DNA of 64,000 bases from Paraniabella ginsengisoli (lineage in GTDB: Bacteria > Bacteroidota > Bacteroidia > Chitinophagales > Chitinophagaceae): contig NZ_JAKWBL010000001.1 in the NCBI RefSeq assembly GCF_022513635.1, positions 1,736,001 through 1,800,000 on the forward strand. Direction: 5' to 3'. A program made the translations under genes and the position numbers. A model generated the notes under the pieces. The model ran no database searches. It was not told where the DNA came from and worked only from the letters and a program-made list of their open reading frames with translations. Positions 49,132-61,107 of this stretch are shown here, piece after piece; position 1 is the stretch's first letter; each line of letters opens with the position of its first letter.

Positions 49132-50789
49132 ATGACAAATCAACCTAGATCAACAGGTTTTTTCAAGTCACTTAGTAGTGATTTCCCATCTTCAATTGTT
49201 GTCTTTCTCGTGGCGTTACCCTTATGTCTTGGTGTCGCTCTCGCCTCCAATGCTCCATTATTTAGCGGCATTATTGCCGGTGTGTCAGGTGGTGTGGTTG
49301 TAGGTTTATTAAGTCGTTCTCATTTAAGTGTCAGCGGCCCGGCTGCAGGCCTTACAGCAATTGTTGCATCAGCCATCACTTCGCTGGCTTCATTTGAAGC
49401 GTTTTTAGTAGTAGTTGTACTTGCCGGTGTTATGCAGCTGGTATTAGGTTTTTGCAAAGCTGGTATCATTGGAGATTATGTTCCAAATAGCGTAATTAAA
49501 GGGATGTTGGCCGCAATTGGGCTTATTCTTATTTTGAATCAGGTACCACATTTGCTTGGCGATGACTCCTCTTTTGTAATTGACGAGAATACACCAGTAG
49601 AAGGAAATATTTTTGTTAACTTCTTTAGGGCATTTGCAAATATCAATCTTTCGGGAGTTGTTATTGGCGGTATTTGTTTGGTATTTTATTTTTCATGGGA
49701 AGCCTGGGTTGCAAATAAGAAAGGATTTATAAAACTGGTTCCAGCACCGTTGTTAATTGTGTTTTTGGGTGTTGGCCTCAATTATCTGTTTAGAGTCACT
49801 CAAGGATTACCGGTATTGGAAGGCGGACATTTAGTGTCGATTCCAGTTGCTTCTTCCACAAGTGAGTTTTTATCTTTTTCACCATGCCAGACTGGAGCGT
49901 TATTGGAAATTCACAGATTTGGATACTGGCATTAACCGTGGCGCTTGTTGCAAGCCTCGAAAGTCTATTATGTATCGAAGCGGTTGATGACATAGATCCA
50001 TATCAACGTGTAACGCCTACAAATAGAGAATTGAAGGCTCAGGGAATTGGAAATATTGTTTCTGGGTTAGTAGGCGGAATACCTGTAACTAGCGTAATTG
50101 TTCGTTCATCTGCCAACGTAAATGCAGGCGCTAAAACAAAGAAGTCGACCATTCTACACGGTTTATTTCTTTTGTTATTAGTGGCTTTTATTCCGGCAAT
50201 CTTAAACCTGATACCTAAAGCAGCTTTAGCGGCCATATTAATTTTCACAGGATATAAACTGGCAAAACCTTCATTGTTTAAAGCATTTTACAAAAAAGGA
50301 TGGGATGTGTTTTTGCCGTTCGTAATAACAATCGCTGCCATTCTTGCTACAGATCTATTGAAAGGTGTAATATTGGGAATCATCGTAGGATTGTTCTTCG
50401 CTTTCCGTTCTAACTTTAGAAAAGCTGTTTTTGTTGTAAATGATAATAAGCGGTATTTATTCCGTTTACGTAAAGATGTATCTTTTCTAAATAAGGCCAT
50501 TATTAAACGGAAATTGGAAGAAGTGCCAGAAAATGCCCACGTGATCATTGATACAAAAAGGGCAGATTATATAGACCGAGATGTTGTAGAAACGATCGAA
50601 GATTTTACACTTCATGCTCCGCTGAAGAATATAAAAGTTGATCTTTATACAAGCGGTTTTGTTGATCATGGATTTTCATATAAAATTCTGGCGAATAATA
50701 ATGAAGATGGTTCTCTTAAAAGAAACTATGAAGAAGTGATCGAATCTGTGATACAAGGCAATGGTAATGGAAAAAATAAAATTAATTAA
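49132..50789 (+). CDS. SulP family anion transporter, probably for bicarbonate (one frameshift)
   Basis: Inner-membrane SulP transporter: VVFLVALPLCLGVALASNAP, the conserved SGPAAGLTAIV, NSVIKGMLAAIGLILILNQ, then IEAVDDIDPYQRVTPTNRELKAQGIGNIVSGLVGGIPVTSVIVRSSANVNAGAKTK. It has a short cytoplasmic STAS-like tail (HVIIDTKRADYIDRDVVETIEDF). One T is missing near 49880 (SFFTMPDWSVIGNS restored). Repaired length 552 residues. The carbonic anhydrase gene starts 29 nt later; that pair suggests bicarbonate rather than sulfate. Confidence 0.92.
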
Positions 50790-50818
50790 CCTAAAGATTA
50801 AATTTAAAAAGTAAACTG

Positions 50819-51456
50819 ATGAAATCGTACAGTGAATTATTAGAATCGAATAAAGAGTGGGCTGCAGAAATGTTATCTACAGATCCTTCATTTTTTGATA
50901 ACCTGGCAGAAACGCAAACTCCGGAGTTTTTGTGGATAGGTTGCAGTGACAGCCGTGTACCAGCAAATCAAATAACAGGCACCAATCCTGGTGAAATTTT
51001 TGTTCATCGTAACATAGCCAATTTGGTGGTTCATACAGATGTGAATATGTTAAGCGTGCTTGAATACGCCGTGATGCATTTAAAAGTGAAGCATGTTATC
51101 GTTTGCGGCCACTATGGTTGCGGCGGTGTGAAAGCAGCTATGGGCAATAATGATTTCAACCAGATCTTAAACATGTGGCTTCGCGTTATCAAAGATGTAT
51201 ATAAAGATAACAGGCAGAGCTTGATGCTATTGCTGATGAAAATGATAGAGCAGATAGACTGGTAGAATTGAATGTGAGAGAGCAGGCCGAAAAATTATGT
51301 AAAACATCTATTATCCAAAAAGCCTGGAAAAACCGACAGGGCCCGGAAATTCATGGATGGGTTTATGGTTTGAAAGATGGTAAGTTGAAAGAGGTGATCA
51401 ATATAAAACCAGGTGAAACAGTGATTGATCCGGTATATGTTTATGATAATATTTAG
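50819..51456 (+). CDS. can: Beta-carbonic anhydrase (one frameshift)
   Basis: Interconverts CO2 and bicarbonate in the cytosol. Zinc ligands are Cys42 and Asp44 in WIGCSDSRVP, and His and Cys in VIVCGHYGCGGV (near 98 and 101); the Asp-Arg dyad is in SDSR. One base is missing near 51222, after NRQSL, so DAIADENDRADRLVELNVREQ follows in a shifted frame and the C-terminal half otherwise seems separate. Repaired length 212 residues, like E. coli Can. In one operon with the SulP transporter; a terminator follows. Confidence 0.94.
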
Positions 51457-51476
51457 TAGAGATTAATTCTAATCTT

Positions 51477-51508
51477 AAAGCATGGCTAACACAAGCCATG
51501 CTTTTTTA
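51477..51508 (+). terminator. Intrinsic terminator after the SulP-carbonic anhydrase operon
   Basis: Perfect 11-bp stem AAAGCATGGCT (51477-51487) / AGCCATGCTTT (51494-51504), loop AACACA, with a T6 run at the end of the stem. Confidence 0.9.
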
Positions 51509-51528
51509 TTGCTATTTTTAACAGAAAA

Positions 51529-52661
51529 ATGAAACCCCTCTTAAAATGCTTTATTTCTATATTGCTTTGTGCTGTTTACATAGATTCTTCTGCACAGTCT
51601 TTGGATGCAAATTTAGATGCTGTGATGAGAAAATATAAAGCAGTTGGACTGGCAGCAGTGGTTGTTAAGAACAATGATATTGTTTATAATAAGTCTTTTG
51701 GATATAAAAATCTGGAATCAAAAACGCTTTTAACTGAAACAGATATATTTCGTATTGCTTCTATTTCAAAATCCTTTTCGGCTACTGCTATTATGCAATT
51801 GATAGCAAAAAAGAAAATATCGTTAGATGATGACGTGAGTAAGTTGATCGGCTTCACGGTACGTAATCCCCAATACCCGGAAATAGTTATCACCTGTAAA
51901 ATGTTGCTGTCTCACCGATCCAGCCTTAATGATAGTAACGGTTATTTCACGCTTGATTCGATCAATCCTGCAAAAACTGCGAATGCTTCAAAATGTTATA
52001 ACGATTATGCTCCGGGTACAAAATATCAATACTGCAATCTTAATTTCAATATAATTGGTACGATCATCGAACGTCTTTCCGGAGAACGGTTCGATCAATA
52101 CATTAAAAAAATATTCTCGATCCTTTAGATCTCTATGGCGGATATTGTGTGGATAGTTTAGACAGCAAGCGCTTTACAACATTATATGAATACGATGCAG
52201 ATAACGGACAATTTGTTGTCGCACCTGATGCATATGCACCAAGAAGAGAACAAATAAGTAATTATAAAATGGGGCATAGCACACCTATATTCTCTCCAAC
52301 AGGAGGTATGAAAATTTCAGCAGTTGATCTGACTAAATATATGATGATGCACATGAATTATGGAAAGAGCAATAATGTGCGCATCATCGAAAGGAAATAT
52401 TCAAAACTTATGCAAAAAGCTTTATCAAAAGGGGATGGGTATGGTTTGGCCTTGATGAATTATGATGATTTGATACCGGGTGTTCATTTAACCGGACATA
52501 CAGGATCTGCCTATGGATTGTATAGTGCTATGTTTTTTGATCCGAAGAAGAAATATGGATTTGTTGTTATAACAAACGGTTGTGTTTACAGCGAAACCGG
52601 CGGAGTTGTTGACATTTTAAAGGAAAGTATCAATATATTAAACAAGAATTTGATAAAATAA
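51529..52661 (+). CDS. Secreted serine hydrolase of the beta-lactamase/S12 family (one frameshift)
   Basis: Exported (signal MKPLLKCFISILLCAVYIDSSAQ) class C beta-lactamase-like enzyme. The S-x-x-K box is SISK in FRIASISKSFSATAIMQL; the Tyr-x-Asn box is YCN in YQYCNLNFNIIG; the third box HTG is in TGHTGSAYGL. The A7 run near 52110 has lost one base, so FDQYIKKNILDPLDLYGG is split. Repaired length about 377 residues. Probably a D-alanyl-D-alanine-type peptidase or esterase of the envelope; resistance is not implied. It lies alone between a terminator and eno. Confidence 0.91.
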
Positions 52662-52773
52662 CTTATCCGTTATCCACACTTGTGATTTAATTTTTCCATC
52701 ATTTGTGTACCAGATACGCTAAGTATTAATTAAATTGCGGCTCAAATTGAAAAATTACATCTTAAACAGATAA

Positions 52774-54064
<1,291 letters not shown>

Positions 54065-54135
54065 GAAATAGCAAGTAGGAAGTGGCTAGTAGCTAGTAGG
54101 TCATTCCCACTTGCTACTCGCTTTAAAAATAAACA

Positions 54136-54519
54136 ATGGAAGAATTTGTAGACTTTGTTGCCGAAAAAGAGCCAGTCATTCAGGACGCGCCTCCAAAAAA
54201 GAGGAAAGCTTTGAGCAGGTTGTCTCGTTTTCTTACCAATAAATATTTCATTGCTTCTATTGGGTTTTTAGGAGTTATGACGTTTTTAGATAAGAACGAT
54301 TTGATAACAACGATGGAAAGGAGAGAGGAGTTAAATAATCTCAATCAAAGTAAAGAACATTATCTTGAAGAACTCTCTGAATTAAGAAAAGTTAAAGCCG
54401 ATTTAGAAACGGATCCGGTTATCATAGAAAAACTGGCGCGTGAAAAGTATCTGATGAAGCGCGAGAACGAGGACATCTTTGTTACTGAAGACAAATCTCA
54501 ATCGATCACGGCGAAATAA
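54136..54519 (+). CDS. FtsB/DivIC-like septum formation protein
   Basis: 127 residues: a cytoplasmic basic N-terminus (PPKKRKALSRLSRFLTNK), one membrane helix (YFIASIGFLGVMTFLDKND), then a coiled coil (ERREELNNLNQSKEHYLEELSELRKVKADLETD) and the DivIC/FtsB end IEKLAREKYLMKRENEDIFVT. These proteins link divisome parts around FtsL/FtsQ. Its place directly downstream of eno is common in many bacteria. Intact, 71 nt from eno, followed by a terminator. Confidence 0.88.
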   Translation: MEEFVDFVAEKEPVIQDAPPKKRKALSRLSRFLTNKYFIASIGFLGVMTFLDKNDLITTMERREELNNLNQSKEHYLEELSELRKVKADLETDPVIIEKLAREKYLMKRENEDIFVTEDKSQSITAK

Positions 54520-54542
54520 GCAACCGCCGAAAAAATAAAACG

Positions 54543-54570
54543 AAAAAGTTGGGTCATGCCCAACTTTTTT
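54543..54570. terminator. Bidirectional intrinsic terminator between divIC-like gene and panB
   Basis: Stem AAAAAGTTGGG (54543-54553) / CCCAACTTTTT (54559-54569), loop TCATG, with A run and T run on either side, serving the two convergent genes. Confidence 0.9.
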
Positions 54571-54607
54571 GTTTGAATTATTCTACAAATTCATTTTAAA
54601 ATCAAAT

Positions 54608-55423
54608 CTAATATTGCTCTTTATCATTAGGAAAGTCTGAAGACTTTACATCAGTTATGTAGCTTTTCACCGCATCCGTAGCCTGTTCAAAAACATTCAG
54701 GTACTGTCTTAAAAATTTAGGTTTAAATTCTGTATTGATGCCAAGCATGTCGTGCATCACCAGCACCTGTCCGTCACAATATTTTCCAGCACCAATACCA
54801 ATAACAGGAATGAGCAAGCTTTCAGTAACCTCCTTTGCAAGTTCTGCTGGTATTTTTTCAAGGACCGTGGCAAAGCAGCCAGCATCCTGCAAAAGTTTCG
54901 CGTCAGTTTTCAGTTTTTCAGCTTCGGCTTCTTCTTTCGCGCGTACCGCATAAGTTCCAAATTTATAAATAGACTGTGGCGTTAAGCCTAAATGCCCCAT
55001 TACAGGAATACCTGCTGATACTATTTTTCTGATTGAATCAATAGCTTCTTCACCGCCTTCGAGCTTAATGGCGTGAGCGCCTGTTTCTTTCATAATCCTT
55101 ATGGCAGAAGCTAAAGCTATTTCTGAATTGGATTGATAAGTACCAAAGGGAAGATCTACAACTACAAGGCATCGTTGAACGCCTCTTATAACAGATGAAG
55201 CATGATAGATCATCTGATCCAATGTAATGGGTAAGGTTGTTTCGTGACCAGCCATTACATTAGATGCTGAGTCGCCAACAAGAATGGCATCTATACCAGC
55301 TGCATCTATAATTTTAGCAAAGGAATAATCGTAAGCAGTAAGCATGGAAATTTTTTCGCCTGCCTGCTTCATCATCATCAATGTGTTTGTGGTAACACGC
55401 TTTACTTCTTTATTTATTGACAC
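54608..55423 (-). CDS. panB: 3-methyl-2-oxobutanoate hydroxymethyltransferase
   Basis: First committed step of pantothenate (coenzyme A) synthesis, adding a hydroxymethyl group to 2-oxoisovalerate. Metal and substrate sites are visible: [59 protein letters not shown] and [18 protein letters not shown]. About 271 residues from a GTG at 55423 ([14 protein letters not shown]); a longer start at 55450 is possible but adds unconserved residues. Intact. The gene is alone; panC and panD are elsewhere. Confidence 0.94.
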   Translation of the reverse strand: MSINKEVKRVTTNTLMMMKQAGEKISMLTAYDYSFAKIIDAAGIDAILVGDSASNVMAGHETTLPITLDQMIYHASSVIRGVQRCLVVVDLPFGTYQSNSEIALASAIRIMKETGAHAIKLEGGEEAIDSIRKIVSAGIPVMGHLGLTPQSIYKFGTYAVRAKEEAEAEKLKTDAKLLQDAGCFATVLEKIPAELAKEVTESLLIPVIGIGAGKYCDGQVLVMHDMLGINTEFKPKFLRQYLNVFEQATDAVKSYITDVKSSDFPNDKEQY

Positions 55424-55581
55424 GTTTTTGAGAATTATAAGTTTAAACAATTGCCATTGCAGCGGTGAAATTAAACTAATAAAGTTAAATACGCCACGAA
55501 TGCACGAATGGAGTGAATGCAGTACGTTAATTGATCTGAACTATTGAAAAGAATAGTGTGATTCTTGAATTTGTGTCATTT

Positions 55582-56467
55582 TTATAGCGTACTAATAACC
55601 TCATCATACAAGGCGTGTATTAATCCATCAGCCAGGCCGATTTTAGGAATTAAGATTTCTTCGGCGCCAGCCCATTTTAAAACATTCATATAGATGAGCA
55701 AAGCCGGGACGATCACGTCTGCACGGTCTTCGCGCATTTTATATACACTCATACGTTCCTGCAAACTAAGACTGCTTAATTCTTTATAAAAATCTCGCAA
55801 AAGTGCGAGCGGTAAAGGCTTGCCTTCTTTCTTTTTGATAAAGAGAAAACTTTATTGATATTACCACCACTACCAATGGTCATCACATTTTTAGCACCTT
55901 TGACCTGTGTTCGTATTACCTCTTTCATTTCTTCCCATAAATTATCTTTTACCTGCTGCTTTAAAAGTCGAATAGTGCCGATATTAAAAGACTGCTTAAA
56001 TACAACTTCACCATTTAGAAAAAAGTTATTTCGGTGCTACCACCGCCAACATCTATATATAGGTACAAAATTTCTTTTTCAAGTCCTTCGGCAATATGAG
56101 TTTCATATATAAGCGCCGCTTCTACATCACCAGAAATAATTTCAATATCAATTCCTGTTTCTTTCTTAACCTTCTTTAATATTTCTGTTGAATTTTTTGC
56201 ATCGCGCATGGCAGATGTAGCGCAGGCTTTAAGATGTTTTATTTCGTAAGCATTAAGCAAATGTTTATATGCTTTCATCGTTTCAATCAAGCGGCCAGCT
56301 CTAACTGAAGAGATTTCGCCGGTTTCAAAAACGTCGAAGCCCAATCGTAACGGTACCCGAATGAGATTTGATTTGATAAATTCGGGTTGTTTTTTCTTAT
56401 CGAGAGAAACATCTGTTATTAATAATCTTGCTGCGTTACTTCCTATATCTATTGCTGCCAGTTTCAT
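55582..56467 (-). CDS. ppx: Ppx/GppA family exopolyphosphatase (two frameshifts)
   Basis: Actin-fold phosphatase that splits terminal phosphate from polyphosphate or pppGpp. The phosphate loops are DIGSNAARLLITD at the N-terminus and DVGGGSTEI in the middle. Two bases are missing: near 56027 (EITFFLNGEVVFKQSF restored) and near 55845 (FSLSKKKEGKPLPLALLRDF restored), after which the protein continues MREDRADVIVPALLIYMNVLKWAG and ends YDEVISTL. Repaired length about 295 residues, the short Bacteroidota form without the C-terminal HD domain. It lies 32 nt downstream of ppk1, forming a polyphosphate operon. Confidence 0.93.
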
Positions 56468-56499
56468 CCGTATATTTTTTGTTTGCAGCTTCGCTGCGA

Positions 56500-58555
56500 T
56501 TAATAGCTTTTGTTAACAAGATAGTTATAGCTTTCCTCTTGCGATCGAATCACCTCATTATCCTTCTTCTTCACATACTCATTGTTGAGTTCATTATTTA
56601 AAATCCTGGCCTTCGTATTGTCTTTTAATTGAATATTCAAAATATCTATCAGCTCTTGTTTAAGCTGCGGACTTTTTATAGGACAAGTTGCTTCTACCCG
56701 ATGTTCTATATTCCTGATCATCCAATCGGCGGAAGATATATAAACTTTATGATTTCCGCGATTATGAAAAACCCATACACGGGCGTGTTCCAGATATTCA
56801 TCTATAATGCTGATCGCTTTGATGGGGTGTTTAAATTTTTTACTTTCGGACTGCATGCAAAAAATACCTCTTACTATCAGCTTGATTGTAACGCCCGCCT
56901 TAGCCGCCTCTGTAAGCTTTTCGATAAGTTTTGCATCTGCCATCGAATTCATTTTGAGAATGATTTCGGCAGTATGCCCTTTACGTGCTGCAGTAATTTC
57001 ATAATCGATAAGCTTGTTCAATTCAGTTCTTATAAAAGTTGGGCTTGGAATAAGTGTTCTGCATTTTTCAAGAAAATGTAATCCTGTATCAGGCTTTTGT
57101 AAAAAATTGAATATTCGATTCACATCTGCCATGATAAACCTATTGGATGTAAGCAAACAGTGATCACCATAGAGTTTAGCCGTCTTTTCATTTACATTTC
57201 CCGTGCTTACAAAACCATAATGAATGATTTTGTTTTTTATCCGCTTCTTAATGACACAGATCTTAGCATGTACTTTCATGTCCTGAATTCCTGTTAATAC
57301 TTTTGCGCCAATATCAGTAAGTACTTGCTGCCAGTTAAGATTGGCTTCTTCATCAAACCGTGCCTTAAGCTCCATCATAACAGTTACATCTTTACCATTT
57401 CGTACTGCGTTAACAAGGGCATTAATGATCTTGGATTGTGATGCAACGCGATAGCAGGCAATTTTTATGGATACTACATCCGGATCAAAAGCGGCTTCGC
57501 GGATCATATCAATAACAGGAGTAAAACTATGATACGGAAAATTCAGTAACACGTCTCTTTTCAGTAATACATCACCTACGCGTTCGTCTAATAAAAGGGG
57601 ATGGGTAAAGGGCTGTTTTCGCTTGGCTCTGTTGCTAAAAACCTGCGATGGAAATTCCATAAAGTGCCTGAAATTATGTATGCTTCCTCCTGGCATTATA
57701 TTATCTGTCTTTGATAATCCTAAGCGTGTTAGCAAATATTCAAGAAAGCCGGGATCAATATTTTCATCATAAGCCAATCTAATGGGCTTTCCCTTTTTAC
57801 GGTTTTTCAATCCCTTTTCCAGCTTTTGTATAATCGTTGTTGTATCAGAGTTATCGATGTCTAACTCAGCATCCCTGGTGAACTTGAAAATATGAGCCTG
57901 AAACTCGTCATAACCCATAAAATTAAAAATGTCAGGCAGATTGAATTTGATTGCATCTTCCAATAGCATGATGTCATGCGTATCTTCTTTAGATGGAAGA
58001 ACAATAAAACGACTGCCTACTGCTGTAACAGGCACTTCAATGATCGCATATTTACGGTCTGCACGGTTGGTAGATTTGGACATGACAACTCCTAGAAAGA
58101 TAGACTTATCTCGAAGGTTGGGAAATTTTTTGATGTTTTCAACCATTAGTGGTACTATGTTAGCGCTTACCTCGTTGTCGAAAAAATCAAGGATATATTT
58201 TTTTGCTCTGCATTGAGCTGCTTATCGTTCTTTAAAAAAATGTTCTTTTTATTCAGTTCCGCCAATACTTCTGTCCATACGTTTTCAAACGCAATCTGCT
58301 GTTCGAATTCAATCTTTGAACCTCATCTAAAATCTTCTGCGGATTCTTTTCAGAATGCATCTTCATTTTCGTTTCTATCTGTAGCATTCTTTTTAAGGAT
58401 GCTACCCGTACGCGAAAAAACTCATCCCTGTTATTTGAAAAAATACCAAGAAATTTTACACGCTCCCTTAAAGGCACTGTGTGATCTGAAGCTTCCTGTA
58501 AAACCCGTTCGTTGAACGACAACCAGCTTATGTCTCTTGGGATAAGTTTCAACAT
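56500..58555 (-). CDS. ppk1: Polyphosphate kinase Ppk1 (two frameshifts)
   Basis: Makes polyphosphate from ATP. The N-terminal domain begins [20 protein letters not shown]; the phospholipase D-like C-terminal domains contain the autophosphorylated His in [11 protein letters not shown] and the second active His in [12 protein letters not shown], with [15 protein letters not shown] in between. One base is missing near 58303 ([14 protein letters not shown] restored) and one A near 58205 ([20 protein letters not shown] restored). Repaired length about 685 residues, normal. Upstream of ppx on the same strand. Confidence 0.95.
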
Positions 58556-58661
58556 GATGATTTAGAATTTCAATATAAAAAAATATCCGATAAATATAGG
58601 TGGCACGAATCATACTCACTAAAATCCAATCTTAAGTATTTATTATATTTTATCGGATATA

Positions 58662-58766
58662 ATGCCTGCTTTTCCAATAGAATGGAATTTGCTGCGTCAG
58701 TTTTTGTCTGTAAAACAAAGAGAACTCTTGGTATGGTTAAGAGGAAGGCTTAAGTTAATGCATTGA
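58662..58766 (+). CDS. Possible 34-codon ORF in the ppk1-pdhA gap
   Basis: Codes for MPAFPIEWNLLRQFLSVKQREL then LVWLRGRLKLMH, a plausible amphipathic peptide but without a recognised family or good upstream signals. It follows the right arm of an inverted repeat (ATATCCGATAAA 58583-58594 / TTTATCGGATAT 58649-58660). The 282-nt gap otherwise holds only AT-rich sequence and a pdhA -7 box. Could equally be a random frame. Confidence 0.2.
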   Translation: MPAFPIEWNLLRQFLSVKQRELLVWLRGRLKLMH

Positions 58767-58810
58767 ATTCTAAATCATAAATCCTACATTGCTTTGAACG
58801 CTTTTTCCCT

Positions 58811-58818
58811 TACTTTTG
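58811..58818 (+). promoter_or_regulatory. -7 box (TACTTTTG) of pdhA
   Basis: A perfect TANNTTTG box 19 nt before the GTG start at 58838. No TTTG -33 box at 19-21 nt; the nearest TTTG (58793-58796) is only 14 nt away. Confidence 0.4.
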
Positions 58819-58837
58819 CTACTCAAAAATTTAGCAG

Positions 58838-59833
58838 GTGGCAACAAAATTTTCTAAAGAAACATATTTATACTGGTATGAATTAATGCAATTGATTCGC
58901 CAGTTCGAGTTGACAGCGGAAGAGAAGTATAAAATGGAGGGTAAAATACGCGGATTCTTTCATGCGTATGTTGGACAAGAGGCAATTGCTGCAGGTTGTA
59001 TGACTGCTACAAGGCCAGAAGATATGTTCATCACCGCCTACCGAGATCATGGGCTTGGTATTGCAAAAGGGATATCGGTAGATAGCTGTATGGCTGAGCT
59101 TTATGGTAAAGCCACCGGTTGCGCAAAAGGAAAAGGCGGCAGCATGCACTTTTTTGGTAAAAAGGAAAACTTTTATGGTGGTCATGGTATAGTTGGGGCA
59201 CAGATAGGCACAGGCACCGGTTTGGCTTTTGCTGAAAGCTATAAAGAAACCGACAATGTTGTTCTTTGTTTTTTCGGAGACGGCGCTGCAAGGCAAGGTA
59301 TTTTGCATGAAAGCTTTAACCTGGCTATGCTTTGGAAGTTACCGGTAATTTATATTTGCGAAAATAACAATTACGCAATGGGTACTTCAGTAGCACGCAC
59401 GTCTAACGTAACTGATATTTACAAATTAGGCGCAGGTTTCGATATGCCTTCTTTTGTAGTAGATGGTATGAATCCGGAAACGGTTCACGATGCTATTGCC
59501 GAAGCGGTAAAACGAGCTCGCGAAAAAGGCGGCCCTACCTTACTTGAAATTAAAACTTATCGTTATAAAGGTCACTCTATCAGTGATCCACAAAAATATA
59601 GAACAAAGGATGAAGTAGATGAGTATAAATCAAAAGACCCTCTTTCTATTTTGAAAAAGAACATCTTGGATAACAAATATGCTACAGAAGAAGCCTTGAG
59701 TGAAATTGATTCCCGTTGTGAAGAAGTGGTTGCTAACTCTGTAAAATTTGCAGAAGAAAGTCCATTTCCGAACGATGATGAGGTATTAAAGGATGTGTAT
59801 ATGGATCAGAATTATCCTTTCATTGTTGATTAA
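58838..59833 (+). CDS. pdhA: Pyruvate dehydrogenase E1 component, alpha subunit
   Basis: Thiamine-diphosphate-dependent E1 alpha, which decarboxylates pyruvate in the pyruvate dehydrogenase complex. FHAYVGQEAIAAGC and AYRDHGLG are at the N-terminal side; the TPP motif is CFFGDGAARQGILHESFNLAMLWKLPVIYICENN (GDG ... NN); the phosphorylation-loop-like YRYKGHSISDPQKYR follows. 331 residues, intact. GTG 58838 (ATKFSKETYLYWYELM) is the start. The beta subunit and E2 are not in the window. Close relatives act on other 2-oxo acids, but the length and motifs fit PdhA best. Confidence 0.93.
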   Translation: MATKFSKETYLYWYELMQLIRQFELTAEEKYKMEGKIRGFFHAYVGQEAIAAGCMTATRPEDMFITAYRDHGLGIAKGISVDSCMAELYGKATGCAKGKGGSMHFFGKKENFYGGHGIVGAQIGTGTGLAFAESYKETDNVVLCFFGDGAARQGILHESFNLAMLWKLPVIYICENNNYAMGTSVARTSNVTDIYKLGAGFDMPSFVVDGMNPETVHDAIAEAVKRAREKGGPTLLEIKTYRYKGHSISDPQKYRTKDEVDEYKSKDPLSILKKNILDNKYATEEALSEIDSRCEEVVANSVKFAEESPFPNDDEVLKDVYMDQNYPFIVD

Positions 59834-59859
59834 TATTTAAATTTTCGATTTAAAATAAA

Positions 59860-60558
59860 ATGGCAGACAATATCAACCAACAAGTTGCAGGTGAACAACT
59901 TGAATCAAACGACGCTGTAGAGAAAGCAAAACAGGTGTGGAACAAAAACGGTAAAAATATCGTTTTATTCATAGGTATTTTAGTAATCGCTGTAGGTGGA
60001 TTTTTCGCTTATCAGCATTTTATAAAAGGCCCTAAGAAAATTGAAGCATTGGATAAAAGCTTCAAAGCCGAAGAATATTATCGGATGGATTCTATTAACC
60101 TCGCATTAAATGGCGATGGCGTAAATCCGGGTTTCATTAAAATTGCAAATACATACAGCGGCACTCCTACAGGAAACCTGGCTAATTATTATGCAGGCAT
60201 TTGCTATATTAAACTGAATCAAAATGATAAAGCTGTTGAATATCTTAAAGAGTTCAGCACAGATTCTAAACAGGTTCAGCAACGTGCTTACCTTTTATTG
60301 GGAGATGCTTATGGCGACCTGGGCAAAGGTTCAGAGGCGTTAGATTATTATAAAAAAGCTGCTCATCATTTCGAAACGGATCAGCAAGCCAGCTCGGAAG
60401 CTTTATTCAGAGGTGCTTTTTTAGCCCAGCATGTATTGAACAATAAAGATGAAGCTATTGATCTTTATAAAGAATTAAAAACAAAATATCCCCGTACGCA
60501 ACAAGGATTTGAAGCTGATAAATACCTGGCGCAACTGGGAGTATATAATGTAAATTAA
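59860..60558 (+). CDS. Membrane-anchored tetratricopeptide-repeat protein (YfgM-like)
   Basis: 232 residues: a cytoplasmic N-terminus, one membrane helix (IVLFIGILVIAVGGFFAYQHFI, residues 34-55), then TPR-like helical pairs (NLANYYAGICYIKLNQNDKAVEYLKEF; RAYLLLGDAYGDLGKGSEALDYYKKAA; ALFRGAFLAQHVLNNKDEAIDLYKEL). This architecture matches YfgM, an ancillary SecYEG/periplasmic chaperone partner, but Bacteroidota proteins of this kind are not characterised. It ends 1 nt before ribH, so they are cotranscribed. Intact. Confidence 0.85.
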   Translation: MADNINQQVAGEQLESNDAVEKAKQVWNKNGKNIVLFIGILVIAVGGFFAYQHFIKGPKKIEALDKSFKAEEYYRMDSINLALNGDGVNPGFIKIANTYSGTPTGNLANYYAGICYIKLNQNDKAVEYLKEFSTDSKQVQQRAYLLLGDAYGDLGKGSEALDYYKKAAHHFETDQQASSEALFRGAFLAQHVLNNKDEAIDLYKELKTKYPRTQQGFEADKYLAQLGVYNVN

Positions 60559-60559
60559 A

Positions 60560-61036
60560 ATGGCATCAACTGGTAACAGTAATTTATTAAATACCGATAC
60601 AGGCATCTTTAAGCAGGATGCCTTTATTGTTCTGGTAAAAACAGAATGGAACGCAAATGTGGTAGACGAACTTGAAAACGGATGTTTGCGCGTTTTAGAA
60701 CAGCATAACGCGCGAGTAGAAACATTGGTGGTTCCGGGCTGTGTTGAAATACCCTTTGCTATAAACCGCCACTGGAGCCGTTCAAAGCAGCAGTTCGATG
60801 AACCTCATGCATACATTGCATTGGGAACTGTGATCAAAGGTGACACACCGCATTTTGATTATGTTTGCAAAATGGTAGCAGACGGTATTCTTCAACTTAA
60901 CCTATCGCTGCCTGTGCCAACTATCTTTGGCGTACTTACTGTAAATACAGAAGAACAAGCCCTGGAAAGGATTGGCGGCAAGCATGGCCATAAAGGCGAA
61001 GAAGCAGCAATTACGGCATTAAAAATGCTGGAGTAA
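60560..61036 (+). CDS. ribH: 6,7-dimethyl-8-ribityllumazine synthase
   Basis: Penultimate step of riboflavin synthesis. Substrate-binding blocks are seen: KTEWNANVVDELENG, VVPGCVEIPFAIN, ALGTVIKGDTPHFDYVC (with the active His in HFD) and TIFGVLTVNTEEQALERIGG, then HGHKGEEAA. 158 residues, typical for this family. Begins 1 nt after the stop of the TPR gene. Intact. The remaining riboflavin genes are elsewhere. Confidence 0.95.
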   Translation: MASTGNSNLLNTDTGIFKQDAFIVLVKTEWNANVVDELENGCLRVLEQHNARVETLVVPGCVEIPFAINRHWSRSKQQFDEPHAYIALGTVIKGDTPHFDYVCKMVADGILQLNLSLPVPTIFGVLTVNTEEQALERIGGKHGHKGEEAAITALKMLE

Positions 61037-61043
61037 TTTTTAC

Positions 61044-61107
61044 AGTCGATAGTCCATGGTCGATGGCCCATTGACTATTCACCATTCACTATTCATCATT
61101 CACTCCA
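61044..61107. repeat. Low-complexity intergenic stretch (ATTCACTATTC-type repeats)
   Basis: GTCGATAGTCCATGGTCGATGG followed by ATTGACTATTCACCATTCAC and more of the same: imperfect short tandem units like those at 4158-4220. Fills the gap between ribH and lutA. Confidence 0.6.
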
